Positions 36,932-46,133 of a DNA stretch of 64,000 nucleotides are shown here, piece after piece. This stretch comes from an uncultured SAR116 cluster alpha proteobacterium (GTDB taxonomy: Bacteria > Pseudomonadota > Alphaproteobacteria > Puniceispirillales > Puniceispirillaceae), in the NCBI GenBank assembly GCA_902622515.1, contig CACNQE010000001.1, forward strand, positions 307,931 through 371,930. The letters run 5' to 3'. Numbering within the stretch: the first letter of the stretch is position 1; every line of letters begins with the position of its first letter. The notes beneath the pieces were generated by a model. It was not told the origin of the DNA and made no database searches. It worked only from the letters and a program-made list of their open reading frames with translations. The position numbers were made by a program, and so were the translations under genes.

Positions 36932-36949
36932 ATGTTAGAAAAAATATGA
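36932..36949 (+). CDS. Five-codon upstream frame (MLEKI) before the serine hydrolase
   Basis: AAAAGGAG at 36918-36925 is the best ribosome site in this interval, six bases before ATG 36932, which ends after five codons at TGA 36947-36949. The serine hydrolase starts 22 bases later with a weaker site. It may be a leader frame that tunes translation, or chance. Confidence 0.25.
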   Translation: MLEKI

Positions 36950-36971
36950 AAACTTCTAGGGAAAAATTAAG

Positions 36972-38123
36972 ATGTCTAAAAATAATCCTGAAATCAAAGG
37001 TTACTGTGACCCTAGCTTCCAAACAGTAAAAAATACATTTATTGATAATTTTATTCATCGCAATGAGCTCGGTGCTAGTGTATGTGTTTTTAAAGATGGT
37101 GAAAAAGTTGTAGATTTATGGGGTGGATATAAAGACTTTGATAAATTAAATTTATGGGAAGAAGATACAATCGTTCTTATGAATTCAGTGGCAAAGTCTA
37201 TTTGTTCTATATCGGTGCATATTCTGGCTGATAGAGGACTAATTAATTTGGATTCGCCAGTGTGTGATTACTGGAAAGAATTTGGTCAAGCTGGCAAGGA
37301 AAATATTACTGTTGCAAATGTGCTAGGCCATGAATGCGGTGCTATTTTTTCGGATACAGCAAAACCCTCAGATTGGTATAGTTACGAGAGGCAGTGCGCT
37401 GCCATAGCTGCACAAGAACCGGCCTTTAAGGCTGGAACAAATGGTGCATATAACACAGTTAATATTGGCTTTATTCTTGGTGAAATTGTTCGAAACGTAA
37501 CTGGCAAGAATGTTGGGGAATTTGTAAGAGAAGAAATTTCTACTCCCCTAAACGCCGAATATCAAATCGGTTTAACAGATAAAGAAGTTAGCAGACTTTC
37601 TAATATGCATCTAAATAAAGAAAATGCTTTTTGGGCTATGGGTGCAGATCCGGACTCTAACCTGAATAGAGCTTGGTCGGGAAAGCCAACGTCTGGAGAT
37701 TTTCTTAATTCCGAACATATCAGAAAAGGAATTTTTCCAGCATTTGGTGGGCATGGAAACGCGCGTGGCGTAGCCACAATTTACGCAACATTAGCTGGCA
37801 ATGGTCAAGTAAATGGCAAGCGGATATTAAGTGAAAGTGCAGTCAAACGTGCAGCAGAATTAGTCTGGGAAGGAAAATGTTATATGACAGGTTGGAACCT
37901 CAGAATGGGTCGTGGTTTTGAACAAAATAGTCCTTACTTTATACCAATGGGTGATAACCCTAAAGCATTTGGTAAGTTTGGCTCTGGAGGCGCAATAGGG
38001 TTTTGCGATAGAGAAAAAAATCTATCATTTAGTTATGCGACTAATTTTCAATGCGAAGGCGCCGGTATTGGCATTCGAAGCCGCCTATTAACGGAAGCTG
38101 CTGCTGGAAAGGCAAACTTCTAA
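36972..38123 (+). CDS. Serine hydrolase of the beta-lactamase/EstB class
   Basis: A 383-aa class C beta-lactamase-fold protein without a signal peptide, hence a cytoplasmic esterase or peptidase rather than an antibiotic-degrading enzyme. The nucleophile motif Ser72-Val-Ala-Lys75 is in MNSVAKSICS. The Tyr motif is in NGAYNTVNIGFILGEIV. The third motif region is FGKFGSGGAIGFCD in place of KTG. DLWGGYKDFD near residue 50 is typical of the EstB-like group. The unknown gene at 38175 follows by 51 bases and is probably co-transcribed. Confidence 0.9.
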   Translation: MSKNNPEIKGYCDPSFQTVKNTFIDNFIHRNELGASVCVFKDGEKVVDLWGGYKDFDKLNLWEEDTIVLMNSVAKSICSISVHILADRGLINLDSPVCDYWKEFGQAGKENITVANVLGHECGAIFSDTAKPSDWYSYERQCAAIAAQEPAFKAGTNGAYNTVNIGFILGEIVRNVTGKNVGEFVREEISTPLNAEYQIGLTDKEVSRLSNMHLNKENAFWAMGADPDSNLNRAWSGKPTSGDFLNSEHIRKGIFPAFGGHGNARGVATIYATLAGNGQVNGKRILSESAVKRAAELVWEGKCYMTGWNLRMGRGFEQNSPYFIPMGDNPKAFGKFGSGGAIGFCDREKNLSFSYATNFQCEGAGIGIRSRLLTEAAAGKANF

Positions 38124-38174
38124 ATAACCAAGTTTGAAACAAAAAATCTGATTCAGGGGAAAAAGGAGCAAGAA

Positions 38175-38906
38175 TTGTCTGAAATTTTGCGAGTGGAATG
38201 GTTTGATATTCATCGTGAGAATAAGGATAAGCTGTGGCGGTGGCTACATGAATTTTTTCTAAGTTCAATTCAGTCTCAGACTGGCATAAATTGGGTCGCC
38301 CATTATAAAATTGTTCCGCATCCGACAACCCCGTATATCGAGGGTGCACCGTTAAAGAAAGAAACAAAAGATCCTAAAATACCCACTGGTCGAGAAAATA
38401 TTATAATAACCTCGGCTAGTTCTGCATCGGTTTTTTTTGGAAACCGCAATACATTAAAAAATATGGAAGACGAATATTTTCTTCATCTATCTATGCGTGA
38501 AAATTATAGAACAGCTGTTTTTATTGAAGAAGAAATTATTAATGGCCCCGAACAAGACAAAAAACCTCTAGGAATGGGTGGCCCTCCAGCCATGCAATTT
38601 GGCAGTTATAATGTTAATGAAATATCTGATGAGATCGAGCTTGCAAATTGGTATCGAAGCGAACGTTTTCCTAGACTGCCGGTTACGCGTGGAATGATAA
38701 GAGGGCGAAAATTATTGTCTATAGCAGGATGGGCTAAGCACGGGGTGCTATGGGAATTTTTAGAAATGGATGATAACGAATATAGTTTTGAACATCGCTT
38801 TATAGAAGCAGATAGAGGAGAAAATTGGTGCGGTAGACACGTTCTTGAATATGTCACACATGCACCAGGCAGTCCTCACGCAGGAAGATGTGTTTGGCCT
38901 AAATGA
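38175..38906 (+). CDS. Hypothetical protein, 243 aa
   Basis: I do not recognise this family with certainty. It is soluble. Two halves each contain an alpha/beta unit beginning with a polar strand (RVEWFDIHRENKDKLWRWLHEFF; and YNVNEISDEIELANWYRSERFP), which is reminiscent of a duplicated ferredoxin-like EthD-type barrel. This fold guess is weak. The start is TTG 38175 with AAGGAG seven bases upstream, which settles the start. It lies directly after the serine hydrolase in the same direction, so the pair may act on one compound. Confidence 0.65.
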   Translation: MSEILRVEWFDIHRENKDKLWRWLHEFFLSSIQSQTGINWVAHYKIVPHPTTPYIEGAPLKKETKDPKIPTGRENIIITSASSASVFFGNRNTLKNMEDEYFLHLSMRENYRTAVFIEEEIINGPEQDKKPLGMGGPPAMQFGSYNVNEISDEIELANWYRSERFPRLPVTRGMIRGRKLLSIAGWAKHGVLWEFLEMDDNEYSFEHRFIEADRGENWCGRHVLEYVTHAPGSPHAGRCVWPK

Positions 38907-39049
38907 ATTAATTACAACCTTTCAAAAAATAAAGTTTAGGTTTTAAATCTTTTATTTTATAAAAATAAATCTCAGACTTTCCTATTAACTTTTTTCTTAA
39001 AACGTTATTCAGATATTATTTTAATCTTTTCAAAAAAATTAAAGTAAAA

Positions 39050-39520
39050 ATGGTAAATGCATTCCGAATAGACACTTTTCATAATTTATGCCACGATTAT
39101 GTGATGTCGCTAAAAATGATATCTAACTTAATAATTCTTTTGCTATCTCTAGGAGCCATTTGGATAATAGTTGCTGCAATATTTAATATAAATATAATTT
39201 TTCCATTAGAAGTTGTGGAAGATAAACAAATACCCCAAGAACGATTAGTTTCTATTCGACTTGCCTTGTTTGCGACTTTTGCATATTACGGTATTTCCCA
39301 TTTATTTAATAGGAATAGGATGTTTTATCCCATCCATTTCTTGCGTACTTTCTTATATTTTTTGTCATTTATGGGCGCTATCACGTATCTACACATGAAA
39401 TTATCTGGTGATTTTGTGTCCATAGCAAACTGGTTACACACATTTTTTTGGTTCGTAATCGCCGTAATATTACACCTTGGTTCTACACCTCAATACAAAC
39501 GAATATTTAAAAAAAAATGA
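39050..39520 (+). CDS. Small integral membrane protein, 156 aa
   Basis: Four predicted spans: residues 22-45 (MISNLIILLLSLGAIWIIVAA), 66-85, 97-115 and 126-146 (WLHTFFWFVIAVILHLG), with a basic C-terminus YKRIFKKK inside. I recognise no family. The ATG at 39050 has no ribosome site; ATG 39104 (MSLKMISN) would place the first span at the N-terminus and may be the real start. The surroundings give no hint of its role. Confidence 0.6.
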   Translation: MVNAFRIDTFHNLCHDYVMSLKMISNLIILLLSLGAIWIIVAAIFNINIIFPLEVVEDKQIPQERLVSIRLALFATFAYYGISHLFNRNRMFYPIHFLRTFLYFLSFMGAITYLHMKLSGDFVSIANWLHTFFWFVIAVILHLGSTPQYKRIFKKK

Positions 39521-39678
39521 ATCAATATCATAACAATTAATCCATTATAAAAAAATTAGTGTATTTAGTTTGAAATGACTATACAGAAGATATCTTGTGT
39601 CAATATTGAATAATCGATGTTTATCTGCCATTAGTATGGAATTTAGTTATAAAATATTTCTGATTTTAAAAAAATACA

Positions 39679-40440
39679 ATGCTTAAACTTGAGACTATAT
39701 TAGAAAAACTAAAGGATAACGATTTTCGGGAAATCTTCATCAAGACTCATGATGTTTTTGATTTTGACACTCGCAACGAGTGTTATCTTCTTCAGGAAGG
39801 AGATATGTTAGCTTATGGAGAAAAGAATTTTACCCATAAATTACGTATTAGCGACCCTATCAGAGTAGCTGAGAGCATCTATGGAAAATCAAATATTTTA
39901 GGTTATAGAAGAATAAGCGATGTTTCGTTATTTGCCTTTGATGGGAAAAAAATGAGAGAAGAGGTAAATTCATCTAGAGCAATAACTAAATCCATTATTA
40001 AATATAGTCTTAATAGAATTTTTAATATTGGCAGCACAAAAGCTCCATACTATTTTGAAGATGATTTTCTTCATAAATTTGGTCATAAAATGAGAACAAT
40101 TGAAATAGATGCTGGGTCTATTTTATTTGGACATGGAGCCTCAGCAACAAAAATGTATTTTATTGAAAAAGGAGTAGTTAAACTGTCTCAAGAAAGTGGA
40201 AATGAGATTGCCTTAATTGGGAAAACAGAATGTTTTGGCGAAAGCGCTGTCTTACAAGGCTCAAGCAGAAGTTTGACTGCAGAGGTTATTGAGGATGCAA
40301 AGCTTAGGGTTATAGATGCAGAATTAATTGAGTCGGAGTTACAAGAAGAGACGGGTTTAGTGCAGGTAGCTATATTTGGAGTGCTTCGTAGGCTCGAGTT
40401 TATGAACATTCTTCGCAATCCATCTTTTCAAAACTCCTAA
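39679..40440 (+). CDS. Cyclic nucleotide-binding-fold protein without DNA-binding domain
   Basis: A 253-aa protein. Residues 130-235 form a cNMP-binding jelly roll: GSILFGHGASATKMYFIEKGVVKLS, then FGESAVLQGSSRSLTAEVIE, where the phosphate-binding cassette normally reads FGE-A-L---R-A. The second Arg position is Ser-Leu here, so ligand binding may be lost. The N-terminal 120 residues look like a second, degenerate jelly roll (CYLLQEGDMLAYGE). No helix-turn-helix follows, unlike Crp. A shorter relative is encoded at 49389-49868. Confidence 0.75.
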   Translation: MLKLETILEKLKDNDFREIFIKTHDVFDFDTRNECYLLQEGDMLAYGEKNFTHKLRISDPIRVAESIYGKSNILGYRRISDVSLFAFDGKKMREEVNSSRAITKSIIKYSLNRIFNIGSTKAPYYFEDDFLHKFGHKMRTIEIDAGSILFGHGASATKMYFIEKGVVKLSQESGNEIALIGKTECFGESAVLQGSSRSLTAEVIEDAKLRVIDAELIESELQEETGLVQVAIFGVLRRLEFMNILRNPSFQNS

Positions 40441-40735
40441 TTCAAAATTTAATCCAAATAAATCAAAAAACTTAAGTGTCACGCTTATATTCTTGTAGTC
40501 ACTATTATACTGCCAGTTTAGTAAACTGACTTTTTTGTTTTTATCTAGATTTAAGGTTTTTAGAATAACCTATCCAGCATCTTAATAATCAATTGCGCGT
40601 TGACTCGCTCATCTCACTTTGCTGAGAATAATTAAATATCAAATGCCCAATTTGCAAAATAAAGTATCAATTATACTATAAAATAGTCTTTCGAAATAAG
40701 TTTTATAATTGTAAAGTTCATTAAAGAGCTATGTC
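40441..40735. other. Intergenic stretch, nothing recognised
   Basis: Nearly 300 AT-rich bases between the cNMP-fold gene and the truncated hydrolase copy. I see no gene, hairpin of note or RNA. Confidence 0.5.
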
Positions 40736-40892
40736 GGTAAGCGGGGTAAAAAATATGCTTATAATTAAGAACTCAAATCATGATATTTTTTGATGTGGAT
40801 GAAGGAGACGGTTTTCCGATATTATTAATCCATGGACTAGCTGGTAACCATAAAGCTCAGCTAGATCAAATAGAACCTCTCAAAAATAAATT
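40736..40892 (+). pseudogene. Truncated 5' copy of the alpha/beta hydrolase gene at 41861
   Basis: From GGTAAGCGGGG through the ATG to the 50th codon this matches the leader and start of the intact hydrolase gene (41842-41999). Shared landmarks include GATATTTTTT, GATGAAGGAGACGG and ATCCATGGA. A small deletion after NHDIF breaks the frame; beyond it the protein resumes as DVDEGDGFPILLIHGLAGNHKAQLDQIE, cut after about 50 residues. The copied leader shows that DNA, not just protein, was duplicated. The sulfotransferase gene lies between the two copies. Confidence 0.88.
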
Positions 40893-41004
40893 GTACGAAG
40901 CATATCTAGTATCAAGTCAAAGGTAAAAGATAAAAGTTGAGTCATTACTTATGTAATTTCTACAATTTTTAAATTAGTTTGAATGTACAAAAATAGAGTT
41001 GATA

Positions 41005-41727
41005 ATGATAATATCAGAAGAATATAAATTTATATTTCTAAAACCATATAAGGTTGCGGGGAGTTCATTGGAATTTGCTCTATCAAGTATATTATCAAGT
41101 CAGGATATAATAACCTTCTTGAGCAAAGATGAGGAACGAGAGCGTCAAAAATTATTTAAAATTGGCGAACAGAACAATCGAAAGAAATTATCAGCCTTAG
41201 TAAAAGATTTTTCAAAACAAAATAAACGTGATTTGCAGAAATTAAAGTGGCCTAAATTGTTTCATCCTCATTGTTCAGCTAAGGAGGTAAAAACTTTTAT
41301 GGGCAAAAGTCGTTGGAATGATTTCAAAAAGATTAGTATTATCAGGAACCCATGGGATTATTTACTTTCATTTTATCACTGGAATCCAAGTAGTACAAAA
41401 AGACCACCATTCGAACAGTGGGTTTTTGAAAACCGCCATTTGATTGGACAAAATAATTTTCAATATAAAATTGATGGGGATTGTATTATTGATATTTTTT
41501 TAACTTTCGAAAATTTATACGATGACCTAAACAAATTACCTCTGAATGAGTTTGAGTTAGATGAAGTAAAAAAACTTATGAGTTCAAACTTTTTAAAATC
41601 AGGTTTCAGAAAACAAAGTAAAGAAATAGAGATTGAATATCTTAAGTCTGCTAATTTTATTGACAAAGCTATTGAAAGTTTTTGTGATATAGAAATTCAA
41701 GTATTTGGCTATCAACGACCTTATTGA
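41005..41727 (+). CDS. Sulfotransferase family protein
   Basis: A 240-aa PAPS-dependent sulfotransferase (Sulfotransfer_2-like). The 5'-phosphosulfate loop is KPYKVAGSS (residues 13-21), just after the first strand, and the 3'-phosphate site is SIIRNPWDYLLSFYHW with Arg114. It would sulfate a surface sugar or lipid. There is no signal peptide. ATG 41005 follows AGAG; a TTG at 40999 is less likely. The gene is flanked by a truncated and an intact copy of a hydrolase 5' end, so it probably arrived by recombination there. Confidence 0.85.
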   Translation: MIISEEYKFIFLKPYKVAGSSLEFALSSILSSQDIITFLSKDEERERQKLFKIGEQNNRKKLSALVKDFSKQNKRDLQKLKWPKLFHPHCSAKEVKTFMGKSRWNDFKKISIIRNPWDYLLSFYHWNPSSTKRPPFEQWVFENRHLIGQNNFQYKIDGDCIIDIFLTFENLYDDLNKLPLNEFELDEVKKLMSSNFLKSGFRKQSKEIEIEYLKSANFIDKAIESFCDIEIQVFGYQRPY

Positions 41728-41860
41728 AATATAAATAAATAAAACATAGACTTATATATTTGCAAATGTAAGCATTGGTATTATATGAAATATTTATCTT
41801 TAATAATTTTTACAATACTAAAATTTACCGAAAAACTATTTGGTAAGCGGGGGGTAAAAT

Positions 41861-42655
41861 ATGCCTACAGTTAGGACCTCAAATTACGATATTTTTTATA
41901 TAGATGAAGGAGACGGTTTTCCATTATTTCTAATCCATGGATTAGCTGGCGACCATAAAGCTTGGCTTGAACAAATTGAATATTTCAAAAATAATTATAG
42001 GGTAATAGCGGTTGACAACCCAGGCTCGGGAAAAAGTTCCTCAGTTTCGCAACCATGTACCACTAGGGACTTAGCCAATACAATGATAGAAGTTATGGAA
42101 AATCTTTCCATTGATAAAGCACACATTGTAGGTCGTTCTCTAGGCGGCTTTATTGGTCAAGAGATAGTGAATATTAAACCAGATTTAGTAAGATCACTCG
42201 TTATCTCTGCATCAGCTGCGAAAGTTGACCCAATAGGCACACAAATCCTTAAAAATATGAAGCAAATATTAGAGTGGAGAGATAACTGGACCGATTGGGC
42301 AAGACATTCTAACCACTTATTTTTTTCTCCTGAATTTTTTAATAACAATCCTGATATAATTAAAGCCGTAGAAGCTATTGTGGGGGATGAAAATAGAAGT
42401 AAAGAGTCTTATTTGAATTTAAATGACACTGCCCTTGCGCATGATTTTAGGGATAAATTAAGAACAATAACCTGTCCTACTCTCATAATGGCGGGATTGC
42501 TTGACCCTATTTGCTCTATTCAATGTGCCTATGAAATGAAAGATAACATACCAGGATCTGAACTAGTGGTTTTCGATAAGTCTAGCCATTTTCTTTTAGT
42601 CGAGGAATACGAAAAGGCCATCAAAACGTTAGATGATTGGTTCAATAAAAATTAG
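41861..42655 (+). CDS. Alpha/beta hydrolase
   Basis: A 264-aa alpha/beta-fold hydrolase of the 3-oxoadipate enol-lactonase/esterase-like group. The oxyanion HGLAGDHKAW is at residues 26-35. The triad is Ser93 in IVGRSLGGFIG, Asp215 in GLLDPICS and His243 in KSSHFLLVEE. The first strands read YDIFYIDEGDGFPLFLIHG. The substrate is unknown. The ATG at 41861 follows a G-rich AAGCGGGGGG leader that is duplicated at 40736. Confidence 0.9.
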   Translation: MPTVRTSNYDIFYIDEGDGFPLFLIHGLAGDHKAWLEQIEYFKNNYRVIAVDNPGSGKSSSVSQPCTTRDLANTMIEVMENLSIDKAHIVGRSLGGFIGQEIVNIKPDLVRSLVISASAAKVDPIGTQILKNMKQILEWRDNWTDWARHSNHLFFSPEFFNNNPDIIKAVEAIVGDENRSKESYLNLNDTALAHDFRDKLRTITCPTLIMAGLLDPICSIQCAYEMKDNIPGSELVVFDKSSHFLLVEEYEKAIKTLDDWFNKN

Positions 42656-43102
42656 GCCACTAAACAGTAAAAAGTTCTTAAATAAGCATAATAAATAAAT
42701 TTTGTTTGTAACAAATACTCTTGTATAATTTTAAATCAACAAAAGAGATATCAACCTAACCTTATGACTATATTAAAATTTAATACCCAGACTAACCCAA
42801 TAAAAACAGCATAAGTGACCCAGCTATCTCGCCATTTTGTATTAGCTTTTTTTTGCTTTTGCTTGAAATTGTCACTACTTATAAACATCATTTTATCTTA
42901 ATATTGAAAATTTTTTCCATAATTACGGAAACGACATATTCTCAAATAATATTAATCAATTTATGAAGAAAATCATAATTGCTCTTAATATATAATAGTA
43001 ATTTTCCAACTACTCTGCTCTCTGAGTAAAAACAGCTTGGGAAATTACACGAGCTCAAAAAATAAAGTAAAGCAATAACAAGAAAATTAATTCGGAAGAT
43101 AT
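42656..43102. other. 447-base stretch with one possible microprotein
   Basis: AT-rich DNA between the hydrolase and the SnoaL-like gene. The only feature I can support is the 46-codon minus-strand frame at 42751-42891. Confidence 0.5.
42751..42891 (-). CDS. Single-span membrane microprotein, 46 aa
   Basis: ATG 42891 (or 42888) encodes a polar, basic start MMFISSDNFKQKQKKANTKW, then RDSWVTYAVFIGLVWVLNF with one span and the tail NIVIRLG. The basic segment before the span predicts the N-terminus inside. The ribosome site is weak. The run of Lys/Gln codons and Trp residues argues against random AT-rich sequence. Confidence 0.45.
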   Translation of the reverse strand: MMFISSDNFKQKQKKANTKWRDSWVTYAVFIGLVWVLNFNIVIRLG

Positions 43103-43432
43103 TTATTCTGCTGGCAGTGGTGTTGAACCAGTTTCAGTTCTCCAAGCCAATCCATCTTTTTTTAATATTACCATCATCACAGCATCCCGACTTCCATTTG
43201 GAAATTCTCCAATCATGTGGGTAACCAAGATGTCTTCGTTTTCATATAAGCAACGTTGATTAGTTTGCTTAACAGATTTCATCATTTTTTTTCTTTCCTC
43301 AATACTCATATCACCTTTCTTCATGATTCGACCATTGGAATGAAATTTAAATTCCCAATCTTGATGGTAAAGTTCAAACTCTGCCTCAGCATCATTTTCT
43401 TCCCAAGCTTTTAGAAATTTTTCATATAACAT
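43103..43432 (-). CDS. SnoaL/NTF2-like fold protein
   Basis: A 109-aa cone-fold (SnoaL-like) protein: YEKFLKAWEENDAEAEFELYHQDWEFKFHSNG is the opening helix-strand pair, later EDILVTHMIGEFPNGSRDAV and a C-terminal strand ending RTETGSTPLPAE. Such proteins bind or isomerise small hydrophobic molecules. The protein at 52354-52683 is a clear paralogue: both share a YEN-(E/D)-(D/E)-ILV motif and a P-(N/D)-(G/N)-SR-(D/E)-AVM motif. The ligand is unknown. Confidence 0.75.
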   Translation of the reverse strand: MLYEKFLKAWEENDAEAEFELYHQDWEFKFHSNGRIMKKGDMSIEERKKMMKSVKQTNQRCLYENEDILVTHMIGEFPNGSRDAVMMVILKKDGLAWRTETGSTPLPAE

Positions 43433-43657
43433 CTTTAAATTCCTTTATGTAAGTATTTTCATGTTTAAATTACTTTAGATTAGTTATGGAAATTAACATA
43501 TCAAAAAATTTATTGACAAAGATAACTCTGTGACTTTGATTAAAACTAAAAAAATATTTTCTTTTCCAACATAACAAGAATTGAAATATTGCTGCAACTT
43601 CTAGTTACTAACAATTTTAATACTGTAGATAGAACTGTTAAGCTTAATTAGCATTTT

Positions 43658-44551
43658 TTAAGTTTTTCTTGGGGTGACTAAAAATAATGCAATTATAATT
43701 GTCATAAGTGAAGACCATACCCAACCTGAATGACTTTCATTAAATAACAAAATTCCCCAAATTACGCCTCCAATCGTAACAAGATAACCTGTTTGACTAG
43801 CAAACACTGGGCCAGCTAGGTTAATAACTTTTATAAAGATAGTATATGCTATCGCACTAATTAAACTTAAAAGCAAAATAGTCCATTCTAATACCCCAAA
43901 TGGAAAAGATAGAATAAACATTTGATCATAAGAAATTGCTATCGGAAACATCATAAGAGCAGCTAGAAAATTCATGCCTACAGCAATTCTTAGGGGACCC
44001 ATTTTTGTCAAGGCAAAATTTGAAAGATATATATTTTCCATTGCCCAACATATTGCACTCAAACATGCCAATAATATCCAGGGTACAGCTTTTACATCTG
44101 GTAAACTACTGCTCGGAAGAACTAGAAGCCCAATTGATATACATCCTAAAAGTACGCCAAAAATTCTCAAAAATAACAGCTTTTCCATTCTAAGAAAGGC
44201 CGCAAAGCTATAGGTAATTATTGGAATGAGCGCAACAGTTATTGATAAAACTCCTGCTTGAACATGTTTCGCAGCCAAATATAATATGCTAGTGGGTACC
44301 GAAGCACCAAGAAGAGCCACTACAAAATATACTTTAACATTTACAATACTAAAAGAAGGAGGCCTTCCCCTTATTAATGAGAGAATTAATAAGAGGAAGC
44401 CACCTAGTAAGCATTGCCAAAAAGTCATACCCAGTGGCATGCCACCTGCATTTACAGAAATTCTTGCTAATGAAAATGTAAGGCCCCATATGCATCCAAG
44501 GAAAATTAATAACAACCATGGTAATGATTTGGAATATAACGATTTTATCAC
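43658..44551 (-). CDS. EamA/DMT-family permease
   Basis: A 297-aa ten-span drug/metabolite transporter with two EamA repeats: LPWLLLIFLGCIWGLTFSLAR opens repeat 1 and VPWILLACLSAICWAMENIYLS opens repeat 2. Members export amino acids or other metabolites. The start is GTG 44551, overlapping the TGA of a small upstream frame (44548-44676) by four bases, which suggests coupled translation. It shares the family with 53587-54486 but the two are not close copies. Confidence 0.88.
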   Translation of the reverse strand: MIKSLYSKSLPWLLLIFLGCIWGLTFSLARISVNAGGMPLGMTFWQCLLGGFLLLILSLIRGRPPSFSIVNVKVYFVVALLGASVPTSILYLAAKHVQAGVLSITVALIPIITYSFAAFLRMEKLLFLRIFGVLLGCISIGLLVLPSSSLPDVKAVPWILLACLSAICWAMENIYLSNFALTKMGPLRIAVGMNFLAALMMFPIAISYDQMFILSFPFGVLEWTILLLSLISAIAYTIFIKVINLAGPVFASQTGYLVTIGGVIWGILLFNESHSGWVWSSLMTIIIALFLVTPRKT

Positions 44552-44676
44552 ATTAAACCGTCAAAAATAATGTTTTTAAATATATTCATATTAGCACCAT
44601 TGGTTAGAGAATGTTGATTTGTTATACGTTGAAAGCTAAATGCAAAAATAGATAATAATACAATAAAATAGCGCAT
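44548..44676 (-). CDS. Small frame translationally coupled to the EamA gene, 42 aa
   Basis: ATG 44676 encodes RYFIVLLSIFAFSF, one hydrophobic stretch, then a polar segment (QRITNQHSLTNGANMN) and IFKNIIFDGLM. Its TGA overlaps the GTG start of the EamA permease in a GTGA arrangement, the usual sign of translational coupling. The weak GGAAAAATAA leader is upstream. It may be a small exported or membrane peptide, or simply a coupling leader. Confidence 0.42.
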   Translation of the reverse strand: MRYFIVLLSIFAFSFQRITNQHSLTNGANMNIFKNIIFDGLM

Positions 44677-44855
44677 AATTTATTTTTCCAATAATTATTT
44701 CTCATCATAAGAGTGTTATCCAAACAACTAGTGAATTAGAGTTTTAAGTCAGTATTTATTTTAAAAAAAATCTTTTATTCGATTTTCTACTTTCACTGTG
44801 ATAATTATCCTTGAAATTGCGCATTAAATTAACATAAATTTTTAGGAAGACATAA

Positions 44856-46133
44856 ATGAGATTTCACACGTCGTACATTTGGGCAGCTACTATCACTACC
44901 TTAGTAATAGTCTGGATGTTTTCTGACAATCTTATTAAGATTTTTGTTGGAGATCAAAATTCAATAATTCAAAATAACGAGTTAGATAAGAAAAATAATA
45001 ATTCTGATAAAAGCTCTTTTGTAGTATCCGCTATTGAGGTGAAAAACGAAAGTGTGCCAGTTTATTTTCGTGCGAACGGGATAACGAAAAGTATTTTTGA
45101 TATTCAAATAACTGCAAGAAGAGGAGGTTTAGTTAAAAATATTTATTTTGAAGATGGCTCTTCCGTAAATAAAGGGGATTTAATAATGTCTTTAGAGCAA
45201 CAAACTCTTCAACAAGAATTAAATGCAGCAAAAGCTTTGCTTAAGGCTGAAGAAAATGGACTTGAATTTCTTAAGGTCCGATTTCAAAAGGACGGCTCTC
45301 ATTCTAAAAGAATAGCTTCAGCAAAAGCAGAGCTCTCACAAAGTAAAAAAGATTTCGAAAGTTCAAAAGAACTTAAAGAAAAAGGATTTACAACAGAATT
45401 GGAGTTCGCAAAAAAATATGCTGGATATAAGTCCGCAGAAGCATCTCTAACAGAACTTCTAGAGATATCAAAAGACCTCGAAATATTACGGTCTACTGCC
45501 AACATTAAAAAAATTTATTCAGACATAGCTAAGATAAAGCAGCAGATCAAATTCACTGAAATCAAAGCGCCGAGGTCTGGAAGGATTGAAAATATCCAAG
45601 TGGACGTTGGTGAATATATTGATATTGGTGATAATGTTGTGCACTTAATCGGACTTGATGAATTGATTGTAGAGATGCAAATTCCTCAATCTAGTATAAG
45701 CGCTATAAAAATAGGTGATTTGGTTGAAATAAAGTTTGGAGATAAAAAATATTATTCTGGAAGAGTACAAAAAATAGGGGCAGTTGCAAATGATGCAACG
45801 CGTACCTTTAATATTGAGGTGCAGATTGAAAACCCAGATATAGAACTGCGAGCTGGTATGACAGCGGAGGCACAAATAAAAATTAATCAGGTCGAAGCAT
45901 TCAAAATATCACCAGCACATCTGACAACAGATAATAATGGTAACCTTTATGTCAAGGTAATAGGGGCAAATAAAAAGGTCGAGAATAAAGCAATAAAGAT
46001 TGTGAAAACCAATGATAATTTTGCTTTTATATCTGGACTTGTGGACAAAACTATTGTGCTAACGACTGGTCAAGCATTCCTCAAAGAAGGAGATAAACCA
46101 ACATTTAAAATATCAAAGGATGAAAGCAGATGA
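44856..46133 (+). CDS. RND periplasmic adaptor (membrane fusion protein)
   Basis: A 425-aa adaptor with an N-terminal anchor (YIWAATITTLVIVWMFSDNL), a polar Asn/Lys linker, lipoyl halves (ARRGGLVKNIYFEDGSSVNKGDL split by the hairpin, then KAPRSGRIENIQVDVGEYID) and a helical hairpin from about 115 to 220. The beta-barrel and membrane-proximal domains follow (AGMTAEAQIKINQ). AGGAAGA precedes ATG 44856. Its stop overlaps the permease start by four bases (ATGA), so both are co-translated. No outer-membrane channel gene is adjacent. Confidence 0.92.
   Translation: MRFHTSYIWAATITTLVIVWMFSDNLIKIFVGDQNSIIQNNELDKKNNNSDKSSFVVSAIEVKNESVPVYFRANGITKSIFDIQITARRGGLVKNIYFEDGSSVNKGDLIMSLEQQTLQQELNAAKALLKAEENGLEFLKVRFQKDGSHSKRIASAKAELSQSKKDFESSKELKEKGFTTELEFAKKYAGYKSAEASLTELLEISKDLEILRSTANIKKIYSDIAKIKQQIKFTEIKAPRSGRIENIQVDVGEYIDIGDNVVHLIGLDELIVEMQIPQSSISAIKIGDLVEIKFGDKKYYSGRVQKIGAVANDATRTFNIEVQIENPDIELRAGMTAEAQIKINQVEAFKISPAHLTTDNNGNLYVKVIGANKKVENKAIKIVKTNDNFAFISGLVDKTIVLTTGQAFLKEGDKPTFKISKDESR

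Larger units (their letters stand above)
35898..36971. other. 1.07-kb stretch without a conventional gene
   Basis: No reading frame over 60 codons is convincing here. The stretch is very AT-rich, but it holds three short frames for single-span membrane peptides (35995-36114, 36277-36363, 36591-36680) and a five-codon frame (36932-36949) before the serine hydrolase. No RNA gene or mobile element was recognised. Confidence 0.6.
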
